Source: an uncultured Lachnospiraceae bacterium
GTDB lineage: Bacteria; Bacillota; Clostridia; Lachnospirales; Lachnospiraceae
Direction of reading: 5' to 3'
Assembly: GCA_910578885.1 (NCBI GenBank)
Contig: CAJTSH010000013.1
Coordinates: forward strand, 19,130 to 83,129
DNA: 64,000 nt
Shown: in pieces, positions 27,374-35,684 of the stretch
How positions within the stretch are numbered: the first letter of the stretch is position 1
Layout: each line of letters starts with the position of its first letter
Made by a program: the position numbers and the translations under genes
Notes under the pieces: generated by a model
Database searches by the model: none
What the model saw: only the letters and a program-made list of their open reading frames with translations
Told to the model about the DNA's origin: nothing

Positions 27374-28186
27374 ATGAATATTTCATCTGTAAACAGCAGT
27401 CGAAGTTTATACCGAAACTATTATCAGGAACAACAGGCACAACGGAATCGTCAGCAATTGGCAAGCGGCAAGAAAGTCAATTCCGCAGCAGATAATGCAG
27501 CGGCGCTTAAAATTATCCAGAAGATGATATCCCAGAGCAATGGATATGATATGGGAACCCGCAATGCGGCAACTTCTCAGGATATGATCAATGTAGCGGA
27601 CGGCTCTCTGTCCACCGTCACGGATTCCCTGCAGCGTATACGTGAATTGAGTATTCAGGCAAGCAACACAGCCGTTTATGGCAGCGATGACTTAGAGTCT
27701 ATCCAACAGGAAATCGACCAGTTGAAGAATTCTATTTCGGATGCGGCAAACAATACCCAATTCAACAGAATGAATATCCTTGACGGAAGCATGGGTACGT
27801 CCCATGTGGCATCCGCTCCGGATGGAAGCGGAATGGATATCAATATGCCGAATGCAGTGCTGCAGTCATTGGGAATAGCTGATTTTGACGTAACCAAAGA
27901 TTTCGATATTTCTACAATTGACAGCGCCATAGATAAAGTATCATCTGCAAGAAGCAGTTTGGGCGCAACATCCAATCGGTTGGATTATACGATGAACTAC
28001 AATTCCTACGCATCGTATAACATTACAGCATCACACAGCCGCCTTGAGGATTTGGATTATGCACAAGCCATATCCGATATGAAGAAAAATAATCTGTTGC
28101 AGGAATATCGTATCATGATGCAGAAAAAGCAGCAGAACAACTTTGTAAGGATGAGACAGATGCTGAGTTTTCAGACATCAATTTAA
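27374..28186 (+). CDS. Flagellin-like protein, isolated gene
   Basis: A 270-residue protein. Residues 20-145 follow the flagellin D0/D1 N-terminal coiled region (LASGKKVNSAADNAAALKI, VADGSLSTVTDSLQRIRELSIQASN, IQQEIDQLKNSISDAANNTQFN). A short variable middle follows and then a D1/D0 C-terminal helix pair (ISTIDSAIDKVSSARSSLGATSNRL). The last 35 residues differ from canonical flagellins: KKQQNNFVRMRQMLSFQTSI instead of the usual QANQ-x-x-VL-x-L ending. The start is ATG 27374 after AAGGAGG; the earlier ATG at 27341 has no site. No flagellar gene is nearby. It may be an accessory filament protein, a secreted flagellin paralogue or a relic. Confidence 0.75.
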   Translation: MNISSVNSSRSLYRNYYQEQQAQRNRQQLASGKKVNSAADNAAALKIIQKMISQSNGYDMGTRNAATSQDMINVADGSLSTVTDSLQRIRELSIQASNTAVYGSDDLESIQQEIDQLKNSISDAANNTQFNRMNILDGSMGTSHVASAPDGSGMDINMPNAVLQSLGIADFDVTKDFDISTIDSAIDKVSSARSSLGATSNRLDYTMNYNSYASYNITASHSRLEDLDYAQAISDMKKNNLLQEYRIMMQKKQQNNFVRMRQMLSFQTSI

Positions 28187-28268
28187 AATCAATTGATTGT
28201 TCTTATTGATGAATTTGATGGCTGTCGGTTAATACCGATTTTTGCCTCTGATATCTAAAAAAGAAAAT

Positions 28269-28300
28269 GGGACTGTCTGGAAATAGACGGTCCCTTTTTA
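28269..28300. terminator. Bidirectional Rho-independent terminator
   Basis: The hairpin GGGACTGTCT-ggaaat-AGACGGTCCC (one internal G-T pair) is followed by TTTTTA on the plus strand and by ATTTTCTTTTTT on the minus strand. It serves the flagellin-like gene and the convergent GTPase-NYN gene. Confidence 0.85.
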
Positions 28301-28375
28301 TTACTGTGCGCTCTCCGTTTTGCAATTACTTCACGATTGTTTCAAACGGTAGGTAAGATTCCCTATGCCATAACG

Positions 28376-31072
28376 CTACTCTTCCTTTCCGGTTATGCGG
28401 CGCAGTTCCTCCTTCGCCTCCTCAGACACTCCATCCAGCAGAAAATTTCTGCCTTTGGCTTGTCCTGCCTCATAGTCCGTACGGATGCGTTCTCTTGCCT
28501 GCCAAATCTCCGTTTGCAATTCCCTTGCAGAAATCAAGGCACATCCCGCACCTCTGATAATAATCTGCTCCAACCCGTCCGATGTTGCCACCGTCACCCT
28601 ATATTTTCGTCCGTTTTCATGGGCAAATTTCTCAATGTACTGATCTGCCGTTTCTGCTTCCTTCGTATAGACCACATGGATATTGTGATAATCAAAAATT
28701 TCTGTCACATGCCCTACGACCCGGTAAGCGTCAAAAACTACGATAAGCCTGCAGTCTTTAATCCCCTGATAATCGCAGAGAATATCCAAAAGCTTTCCTC
28801 TGGCGCCGTCAATGTTTGCCTCTGCCAGCTCTCTCAACTCTTCCCATGCGAATATGATATTATATCCGTCGACCAGAAGGTATTCCTCCGCTTTCGGCTT
28901 CGGCTGGTAGTTTTTCATCACCGGTTCGCTCTGGCGGCGGACATTTCCTTCCATCCCGCCCGCTTTCTTCCGTTTTCGCACGCCGTTTTTCATCCGGGCT
29001 TTCTCTTTCGTGTTGGCATGAAAAGTCTTTTCTAAAATCGCATCGATTTCCTCGGTTCCGAGCCATTCTTCCTCTTTGGAATCCTTCTCCCGTCTTACCG
29101 GCTGTATTGGCGTAAGCTCCTTTTGGGCAGGCGTTAGGCAGCTTTCTACATGCATGTAATCTGTCACCTCATCCCAGCTCACTACAAACCCGGCTCCATG
29201 CGCACAGAATACCGAATCCGGCGTATTCGCCACATCCCGCAGCGGGTCATAACCAATCTGCTCTATGACTTCTTCCTGATTATGACAGGGCTGATACCCC
29301 GAAAGCTCCATAGAAATCCTTCCCATTCCTTTGGAATATGCCGTCACTTCCTTCGGATAATCCTGCAAAAGAGACACCGGTGCGCTGCCTGTCAGAATTG
29401 CGCATCCGTTCTCCAGAACCGGCGCATTTAAACTGCCATGCATTTTCTCAATATCGGTCATGGCCCGTCCTACCATCTGCTCCGGCAGCTCCAATCGGAA
29501 ATTGTAAAATGGTTCTAACAGGATACTTTCTGCCTGCATCAGACCTTGACGCAGGGCGCGGTAGGTTGCCTGCCGGAAATCTCCGCCCTCTGTATGCTTC
29601 GTGTGCGCGCGTCCCCCTGCCAGCGTCACTTTCATGTCTGTAATCGCCGAACCGGTCAGCACGCCTTTATGCTCCTTCTCCGACAGATGCGTCAAAACCA
29701 GCCGCTGCCAGTTTTTATCTAAAATGTCTTCACTGCAGTTCGTGTCAAACTGCAGCCCCATCCCTCTCTCTAATGGTTCCAGCAGAAGATGTACCTCCGC
29801 ATAATGACGTAACGGCTCAAAATGCCCTACGCCTTCCACTGAACTTGCAATGGTTTCCTTATATACGATATTTCCGGTTCCAAACTCCACTTCCATATCA
29901 AAGCGTTCCCGTATCAGCCTCTTTAAAATCTCTATCTGGACTTCTCCCATGAGCTGGACTTGTATTTCCTGTATCTCTTCCCGCCAGAGAATATGAAGCT
30001 GCGGCTCCTCTTCCTCCAATTGCCTTAACTTCGGCAGCGCCAGAGCCGCATCATACCCTTCCGGCAGACGCACTTGAAAGGTAAGCACCGGCTCTAAGAT
30101 GGGAAGGTTGGTTCCTTTTTCCACGCCAAGTCCCTCGCCCGGACGAACCTTTGTCAGCCCGGTGACTGCGCAGACCATACCTGCAGCGGCTTCATTTCTT
30201 GTCTCGTATTTCTCACCGGAATAAATACGGATCTGATTTACCTTCTCCCCGCCTAAGATGTCCTTTACCTTAAGGCTGCCCCCGGTAATCTTCATATGGG
30301 TCAGACGATTTCCGGTATTATCTCTGGTAATCTTATATACTCTTGCACCAAATTCTTCCCGATATTCCGGGATGCGGATATATTCTTCTAAGCCTTTTAG
30401 AAATTCCGTAATTCCTTCTAATTTCAGTGCAGAGCCAAAATAGCAGGGAAATACAAAACGCTCCTCAATCAGGCGCAGAATTTCTTCTTCCTCCACCTTT
30501 CCGGTTTCCATAAAGCGCTCTAACAGCTCTTCTTCTCCGCACATAGCAATCTCTTCCAAAAAATCCTCTTCCGGATTGCTAAAATCCACACAGCTTCCGC
30601 TAAGCTCTGACCGCAGATTCCGAAGAAGCGCTTCCCTTTCAGTTCCCGGCTGATCCATCTTATTTACAAAAACAAACACCGGCACTTGATATTTCTCAAA
30701 AAGCTTCCAAAGAGTTCTCGTATGTCCCTGCACGCCGTCTGCACCGCTTACCACCAGCACCGCATAGTCTAACACCTGCAGGGTTCTCTCCATTTCCGCC
30801 GAAAAATCTACATGCCCCGGCGTATCCAACATCGTAAACTGCTTTTCTCCCAAGGCAAATTCTGCCTGTTTAGAAAAGATAGTAATTCCGCGCTCCCGCT
30901 CAATAGCGTTTGTGTCCAGATAGGCGTCCCGGTTGTCCACCCTGCCCAGATGCCGGATGCTTCCGCTCTGAAAGAGCAGCGCCTCCGATAATGTTGTCTT
31001 TCCGGCGTCTACATGAGCTAGCAAGGCAATACATATATGTTTTTTGAGGGTATGTTCCGAATTATCGCTCAT
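28376..31072 (-). CDS. TetM/TetO-like ribosome-protection GTPase fused to a YacP/Rae1-like NYN endoribonuclease domain
   Basis: 898 residues. Residues 9-250 are a translational GTPase with AHVDAGKTT, RGITI, DTPGH and NKMD. EF-G/TetM-like domains II-V follow to about 645, with a TetM-type domain IV. A charged linker (about 650-728) joins a C-terminal NYN/PIN-like domain (about 729-870) with four acidic catalytic residues: Asp735 (LVDGYN), Asp781 (VFDAYR), Asp810 (TADQYIE) and Asp832 (ATSDGLEQ). Bacillus Rae1/YacP is an NYN nuclease that cuts mRNA in the ribosomal A site, and TetM binds the same site, so a GTPase-delivered A-site nuclease is a plausible role; tetracycline resistance is not established. 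It starts 37 bases after ptuB on the same strand. Confidence 0.88.
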   Translation of the reverse strand: MSDNSEHTLKKHICIALLAHVDAGKTTLSEALLFQSGSIRHLGRVDNRDAYLDTNAIERERGITIFSKQAEFALGEKQFTMLDTPGHVDFSAEMERTLQVLDYAVLVVSGADGVQGHTRTLWKLFEKYQVPVFVFVNKMDQPGTEREALLRNLRSELSGSCVDFSNPEEDFLEEIAMCGEEELLERFMETGKVEEEEILRLIEERFVFPCYFGSALKLEGITEFLKGLEEYIRIPEYREEFGARVYKITRDNTGNRLTHMKITGGSLKVKDILGGEKVNQIRIYSGEKYETRNEAAAGMVCAVTGLTKVRPGEGLGVEKGTNLPILEPVLTFQVRLPEGYDAALALPKLRQLEEEEPQLHILWREEIQEIQVQLMGEVQIEILKRLIRERFDMEVEFGTGNIVYKETIASSVEGVGHFEPLRHYAEVHLLLEPLERGMGLQFDTNCSEDILDKNWQRLVLTHLSEKEHKGVLTGSAITDMKVTLAGGRAHTKHTEGGDFRQATYRALRQGLMQAESILLEPFYNFRLELPEQMVGRAMTDIEKMHGSLNAPVLENGCAILTGSAPVSLLQDYPKEVTAYSKGMGRISMELSGYQPCHNQEEVIEQIGYDPLRDVANTPDSVFCAHGAGFVVSWDEVTDYMHVESCLTPAQKELTPIQPVRREKDSKEEEWLGTEEIDAILEKTFHANTKEKARMKNGVRKRKKAGGMEGNVRRQSEPVMKNYQPKPKAEEYLLVDGYNIIFAWEELRELAEANIDGARGKLLDILCDYQGIKDCRLIVVFDAYRVVGHVTEIFDYHNIHVVYTKEAETADQYIEKFAHENGRKYRVTVATSDGLEQIIIRGAGCALISARELQTEIWQARERIRTDYEAGQAKGRNFLLDGVSEEAKEELRRITGKEE

Positions 31073-31109
31073 GAGAAACGTTCCTTTCTAAAATCTATGA
31101 ATTTTTTCA

Positions 31110-31766
31110 CTATGTAAATATACTTTCCCTCGTTCCCCTAAATCCTTTTATTAAAGCATATTTAACCGTTTCATCATCTTTAAAAACTTCCATCCATGTT
31201 GAAAAAAATCCCGTATTTTGTGCCAAACATATCATCAAATCTAAATATATTTCCTTTTCATCGCATTCTTTCATCCTAACCCAGCCATCTTTACTGATTA
31301 ACGCATTGTTATAGGCTTCATTTCTTTCCATAAATCTACGGTCCTTTTCTCTTGGAGACGGTATGTTTCCCAAATTGACAAGAGCAAATAGATTTTCTGC
31401 GGACTTAGAGTATACTGTATCCTTGCCTGCCAAAAACTCTAAATTTATTTGTGGAATTCCATTACTATAAGTATATGGATGGAACGTATCATCTTCGTCT
31501 GGCCACAAACATTGCCCCTTTTCTCCCTTTTTTATTTTAGTACTTTTTCTTGTGTTACAATATTTACACGACAGAAGCAGATTATCCCAATCTGTCAATG
31601 AGCCTCCTTCGGCTTTGGCTTCTATATGCTCCACCTCTGGCACATGCTTAATGGGTAATTCGCAAAAAGAACAATAGGTACCTAAACGTTCTTCCAGATA
31701 TGGTTCTGCCTCCTGATATTTCACAAATTTCTGAGTTGGGGCTTCTCCCTTATTTACTGGACGCAT
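31110..31766 (-). CDS. ptuB: Septu defence HNH nuclease PtuB
   Basis: A 218-residue HNH endonuclease. Zinc/HNH residues are Cys32-x-x-Cys35, His47 in EVEHIEAK, Asn62 in DWDNLLLSC and Cys67-x-x-Cys70. The N-terminus MRPVNKGEAP resembles PtuB proteins. It starts one base after the ptuA stop. In Septu systems PtuB cuts DNA in complex with PtuA after phage infection. Retron-associated and other ATPase-HNH pairs are related; no reverse transcriptase or ncRNA is seen here, so plain Septu is preferred. Confidence 0.82.
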   Translation of the reverse strand: MRPVNKGEAPTQKFVKYQEAEPYLEERLGTYCSFCELPIKHVPEVEHIEAKAEGGSLTDWDNLLLSCKYCNTRKSTKIKKGEKGQCLWPDEDDTFHPYTYSNGIPQINLEFLAGKDTVYSKSAENLFALVNLGNIPSPREKDRRFMERNEAYNNALISKDGWVRMKECDEKEIYLDLMICLAQNTGFFSTWMEVFKDDETVKYALIKGFRGTRESIFT

Positions 31767-31767
31767 C

Positions 31768-33105
31768 TTATCTTTTTACCTCTGCTTTCTTTTCTAAATA
31801 TTTTTGTTTTATCAACGCACAATATGCAGGATTATCACTATATTCAGCCGACAAAAGATCCATCTGTTCTTTCAAAGATATAATTTCTTCATCTGATTTA
31901 CAATTCTTTACAGCTTTAAAGTATGCTTCTGCCGCTTCATACATTTTCACCTTTTTTTCACTGTATTGCGGAGTTGGAACCTTCATAATATCTTCTGCAA
32001 TATCCTCAATACTTTGTCCTGAGTACTCTTCATCCATAATATCATCCAGTCCGATAAGTTCTCCCTGTTCCAATGACTGAATAATAAACGGAGAATGTGT
32101 AGCACATACAAACTGTATTTTGGGGAATAATTTTTTTAAAATTCGTACAATACGTTTTTGCCATGTTGGATGCAAGCTCAAATCCAATTCATCTATTACA
32201 ACAACTCCCGGAGTACATTCCAACGTTCTTTTCCCTAAATAGGGATTGAGAATACACATCTTTGTTGCTATATCGGTAACAATTTTAATGACATTTCTAT
32301 AACCGTCACTCAAGGAGGCGAAACGGATAACCGTACCGTCTGTATTTCGGATTGCAATTTCTCCATATCTCGAAGAATACACTACCTTTTGCCCCTTCTG
32401 CAATTCTTCCTCAAGACTGTATCTGACTGCCTCCATTATGACCTCATAAGCCGGATATGGTTTTCCGTCGTTTTCCTCTATTGACATGTTAGCTAAAATT
32501 TTTATATACTCAAATGCTGATTGACTGCTTCGCTTCTTATCCAGACAACGCTGATATGCATCTGTTCTAGTCGGTACTTTCTCAAACTCTCTTTCTCTGT
32601 TCTCATTCCATAATCTCGCTGAACTTAAATATAATACTAGTGGAAATATCTGCCTTTCATCCGATCCATCAGCTTTTTCAATTTCCTTTTCCCATTTAAG
32701 AACATCCGGCTGCATTGGATTTTTACCTGCAAATTTTGTTCTCCCCCCCTCTTTTTCCACGATTCTGGAATACTGTATTTCCTTTTTATCCCATATCAAA
32801 TGACAGCTTACCGAGCATGGAAATTGTTGTATAGAAGGTGTCAACGCCGCTACTTTCGAATTCTGCTGAACCGTTTTCCGCAATATATCATTATCAGAAA
32901 TATTATAGACAAATCTGCTTGGAACATATTTTTTATATGCTGCCAAATATGCCCCTAACATGACATTCACCGCTTCTAAGACCGTTGTTTTTCCAGCCGC
33001 ATTTTTTCCAATCAAAACATTCATATATCTATTTAACTTAAAAGTGCTTTCATCAAACTTTCTATAATTGAAAAGTGTAATGTCATTTAGATAAAAGTTT
33101 TCCAT
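31768..33105 (-). CDS. ptuA: Septu defence ATPase PtuA
   Basis: A 445-residue AAA/ABC-type ATPase of the OLD/SMC-like class. Walker A GKNAAGKT (33-40), a Q-loop region, signature LSDGYRN (265-271), Walker B VVVIDELDLSLHP (301-313) and H-loop ATHSPF (335-340). The middle helices (about 190-240) are shorter than in Rad50/SMC. It forms the sensor/regulatory core of Septu, keeping PtuB inactive until ATP loss or phage cues (family knowledge). It is preceded by GGAGACAGG. A run of seven G around 32745-32751 is a slippage-prone site. The pair sits between housekeeping genes and is AT-richer than its neighbours, suggesting insertion. Confidence 0.82.
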   Translation of the reverse strand: MENFYLNDITLFNYRKFDESTFKLNRYMNVLIGKNAAGKTTVLEAVNVMLGAYLAAYKKYVPSRFVYNISDNDILRKTVQQNSKVAALTPSIQQFPCSVSCHLIWDKKEIQYSRIVEKEGGRTKFAGKNPMQPDVLKWEKEIEKADGSDERQIFPLVLYLSSARLWNENREREFEKVPTRTDAYQRCLDKKRSSQSAFEYIKILANMSIEENDGKPYPAYEVIMEAVRYSLEEELQKGQKVVYSSRYGEIAIRNTDGTVIRFASLSDGYRNVIKIVTDIATKMCILNPYLGKRTLECTPGVVVIDELDLSLHPTWQKRIVRILKKLFPKIQFVCATHSPFIIQSLEQGELIGLDDIMDEEYSGQSIEDIAEDIMKVPTPQYSEKKVKMYEAAEAYFKAVKNCKSDEEIISLKEQMDLLSAEYSDNPAYCALIKQKYLEKKAEVKR

Positions 33106-33176
33106 TTATCCTGTCTCCTCTAATTCACTTTAAATTTTTTCTTAAACACTTTATAATTCTATATTTCCGTCCCCTC

Positions 33177-34139
33177 TCACTGCTTCATCTGCTCCATAAA
33201 CAGTTTTTCAATCTGATACTTTGCGTCCTCTCCCAGCAGATGCATCGACTCCAACGGAATATAGCCTCCTGCCATCGCCTTATGTCCGCCTCCGTTGCCG
33301 CAGCCCTTTAAGGCATTCCTCACCAGTGTTCCGGCGTCTATCTCCTTTCTCTCGCTGCGTACCGAGAACTTGATGCCGTCCGGACGTATCGCATAGACTA
33401 CGGAAACAGCCACCACATCCAATGACAGAATAAAATCTGAAATAATAGCGATTAAAGCATCCGGACAGTCAAAAGGAATCGCCGCAAATCCCACCCCGTC
33501 ATAAACGTGGATATTGTCGATTGCAGCACCATATGCCTTTAAATCCGTAAATTCCATGACATTTCGGTACATATCCTGAATCAGCTCCACATCCGCCCGC
33601 TTGAACAGATAGGCAAACATCTCCACATCCAGATCCGTAACCCCGCGCAGAAAATCCGCCGTATCCATTTTGATTCCGTAAGCAAGCGCAGAAGCTGCCT
33701 TCGCATCAATCGGCGTATCCGTCTTCTGATAATATTCTGCGATAATCGTGGAGCAGGAACCTACCTGCCTGACGTCCTTATAGGCATAGCTGCATTCCGT
33801 ATAGGTTGGATGATGGTCAATACATGCCACCTCGTTTCCGATAAAGTCCGTCAGATTCGCATTGTATTTCTGCGAATCTACCATAACAATATAATCCTTT
33901 TCCGTCATATCTCCGATTTCTTCTGCCGAAAAGACCTCAATCCCGAATACGTCAAACATTTTTTTCGTACTCAGCTTTTCCACCTTTCCGTCATAGCAGA
34001 TTTCAGCGGCAACACCATGCTGCTCTAAAAAATGCTGTAACCCAAATGCACTTGCGATTGCATCCGGGTCCGGAAAATTATGGGTCTGTATATATGTCTT
34101 ATGCCCTTTTAATACTTCAACCAGTTCCATTGGATTCAT
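33177..34139 (-). CDS. DHH/DHHA1 family phosphoesterase (NrnA-like)
   Basis: A 320-residue protein. The DHH domain has HNFPDPDAIASAFGL (about 20-34), MVDSQ (about 90) and CIDHHPTY (about 107-114). The DHHA1 domain at the C-terminus ends with the RNA/substrate-binding GCGNGGGHKAMAGGYI. Members degrade nano-RNAs, pAp or cyclic dinucleotides; the exact substrate is undetermined. A good start ATG 34139 has GAGGGAAAG ahead. The gene lies between MoxR/VWA and Septu on one strand. Confidence 0.87.
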   Translation of the reverse strand: MNPMELVEVLKGHKTYIQTHNFPDPDAIASAFGLQHFLEQHGVAAEICYDGKVEKLSTKKMFDVFGIEVFSAEEIGDMTEKDYIVMVDSQKYNANLTDFIGNEVACIDHHPTYTECSYAYKDVRQVGSCSTIIAEYYQKTDTPIDAKAASALAYGIKMDTADFLRGVTDLDVEMFAYLFKRADVELIQDMYRNVMEFTDLKAYGAAIDNIHVYDGVGFAAIPFDCPDALIAIISDFILSLDVVAVSVVYAIRPDGIKFSVRSERKEIDAGTLVRNALKGCGNGGGHKAMAGGYIPLESMHLLGEDAKYQIEKLFMEQMKQ

Positions 34140-34190
34140 ACTCTTTCCCTCCGTCTTGTACCTTTCACCTGTACTTCCTATCTTGCCCTG

Positions 34191-35684
34191 TTATCGTTCT
34201 AATTCTTCTAACAGTCTGGTCCGCTTCGTTCCAATCAGAAGCTCTTCTTTATATTTCAAATAGCGCCCGCAGCCATGCTCAGCCAAATACAACACAGCAT
34301 TCGTATCTAAAGTAAGCTCCGTAACGAATATCACCATTTCCTGTCCGTTCTCAAATGCCTGCTCCATAAAATCAAATGCGTATTCCAAAACCTCTTCCGT
34401 TTTATGCTCCGTTTTCTCCAGTCCGGCAGTTTGCGCCGCAAACCCCTTTCTTGCCCATTCAAAACTCTCCTTAGGACTTAAGTCCTCAGCCGGTACATGC
34501 TCTGCCAACTGTTTTAACAGATACCGTTCAAATTCCGCCGTTTCCTTTGTATAAAGTCCGCCTGCCAATTCCCGCCGAACCTGCGCTTCCTTTTCTGCCA
34601 GTAAAAATTCATAGCACTTCTTCGGACTTTCCTCCGCTTCTACCCTGCTTCTGAAATTCTTAAGGAATGCAAACCAGGCGTCCGCAATATACTTCTCTCC
34701 CGCAGTCCTTTTAAAATACCCCGACAGCGCATCCAACAGAAGATTTACCACGCAAAGCCTCTCGTCAAAGCCCGCAGCGTCAAGCCTAGCGTAAATTTCC
34801 GGCGCCACTTCGCCGGAAAGGATATCATGAATTCCATAATCATCCTGATATTTCCGGTAAAGTTCAAAATAAGAAGCAGCATCCTCTGCCACATCCTCGT
34901 GATGAAGATATTCCCGGATCACCGATTCATCCACAGGAATTTTCCGATGCTCATAGACCTTCATCAGACTGCTCAAGTCCTCCCAGCCTCTCGCCGTCAC
35001 AAATTTCATACCGTCCACATCCGTTTCTACCCGGTAAAAATTCTTCGGACGCAAGGCAAGATAACTCAAAATGGCTCCATGTACCTGATTCTCTTTGGCA
35101 TACTCCCGCCATACGGAATAATCCGCTTCAATCTGCATGTAACGCACCCGGTCTAAGGTCACCATATCAAAGTCTCTGACAGATTTGTTATATTCCGGCG
35201 GATTCCCCGCAGCTACAATCACCCAGCCTTTTGGTACTGCCTGATTGCCAAAGGTCTTGCACTGTAAAAACTGCAGCATTGTCGGCGCAAGAGTCTCCGA
35301 TACGCAGTTGATTTCATCAATAAAGAGAATCCCCTCCGTTAATCCGCTCTCTTTCCGCTTCCGGTAAATGCTCGCAATAATCTCACTCATGGTATACTCG
35401 GTCACAGAATAAGTTTTTCCGTCATATTCCTCTTCCCTGATAAACGGGAGCCCTACCGCACTCTGCCTTGTATGATGGGTAATCGTATATGCCACCAGCC
35501 CTATCCGGCATTCTCTTGCAACCTGCTCCATAATCTGCGTCTTGCCGATTCCCGGCGGTCCCATCAGAAGAATCGGACGCTGTCTGATTGCGGGAATTAC
35601 ATATTCTCCCATGGTATCCTTGCTCAGATATGCTTCTACTGTATGTTTTATTTCTTCTTTTGCCTGTTTAATATTCACTTTCAA
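34191..35684 (-). CDS. MoxR-type AAA+ ATPase
   Basis: A 497-residue AAA+ protein. Walker A GPPGIGKTQ (about 38-46), Walker B ILFIDEINC (about 119-127), sensor 1 VIVAAGNPPEYN, and a helical C-terminal half of about 200 residues longer than the simplest MoxR. It overlaps the upstream VWA gene by 17 bases, the usual MoxR-VWA pairing in which the ATPase remodels a partner bound by the VWA protein. The client is unknown. Confidence 0.85.
   Translation of the reverse strand: MKVNIKQAKEEIKHTVEAYLSKDTMGEYVIPAIRQRPILLMGPPGIGKTQIMEQVARECRIGLVAYTITHHTRQSAVGLPFIREEEYDGKTYSVTEYTMSEIIASIYRKRKESGLTEGILFIDEINCVSETLAPTMLQFLQCKTFGNQAVPKGWVIVAAGNPPEYNKSVRDFDMVTLDRVRYMQIEADYSVWREYAKENQVHGAILSYLALRPKNFYRVETDVDGMKFVTARGWEDLSSLMKVYEHRKIPVDESVIREYLHHEDVAEDAASYFELYRKYQDDYGIHDILSGEVAPEIYARLDAAGFDERLCVVNLLLDALSGYFKRTAGEKYIADAWFAFLKNFRSRVEAEESPKKCYEFLLAEKEAQVRRELAGGLYTKETAEFERYLLKQLAEHVPAEDLSPKESFEWARKGFAAQTAGLEKTEHKTEEVLEYAFDFMEQAFENGQEMVIFVTELTLDTNAVLYLAEHGCGRYLKYKEELLIGTKRTRLLEELER

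Noticed and set aside
27284..27374. A motility-sigma (SigD) promoter before the flagellin-like gene
   Set aside because: No TAAA-N15-GCCGATAA-like match; a clear TTGAAA-N16-TATAAT promoter is present instead.
28376..31072. Calling the TetM-like gene a tetracycline resistance determinant
   Set aside because: The NYN fusion and divergent sequence argue for another or additional role; resistance cannot be read from sequence alone.
32745..32751. G7 run inside ptuA as a phase-variation switch
   Set aside because: The reading frame is intact and seven bases is short; without population data it is only a possible slippage site.
31768..33105. Retron-type reading of the ATPase-HNH pair
   Set aside because: No reverse transcriptase or msr/msd-like RNA is present nearby; a plain Septu pair explains the two genes.
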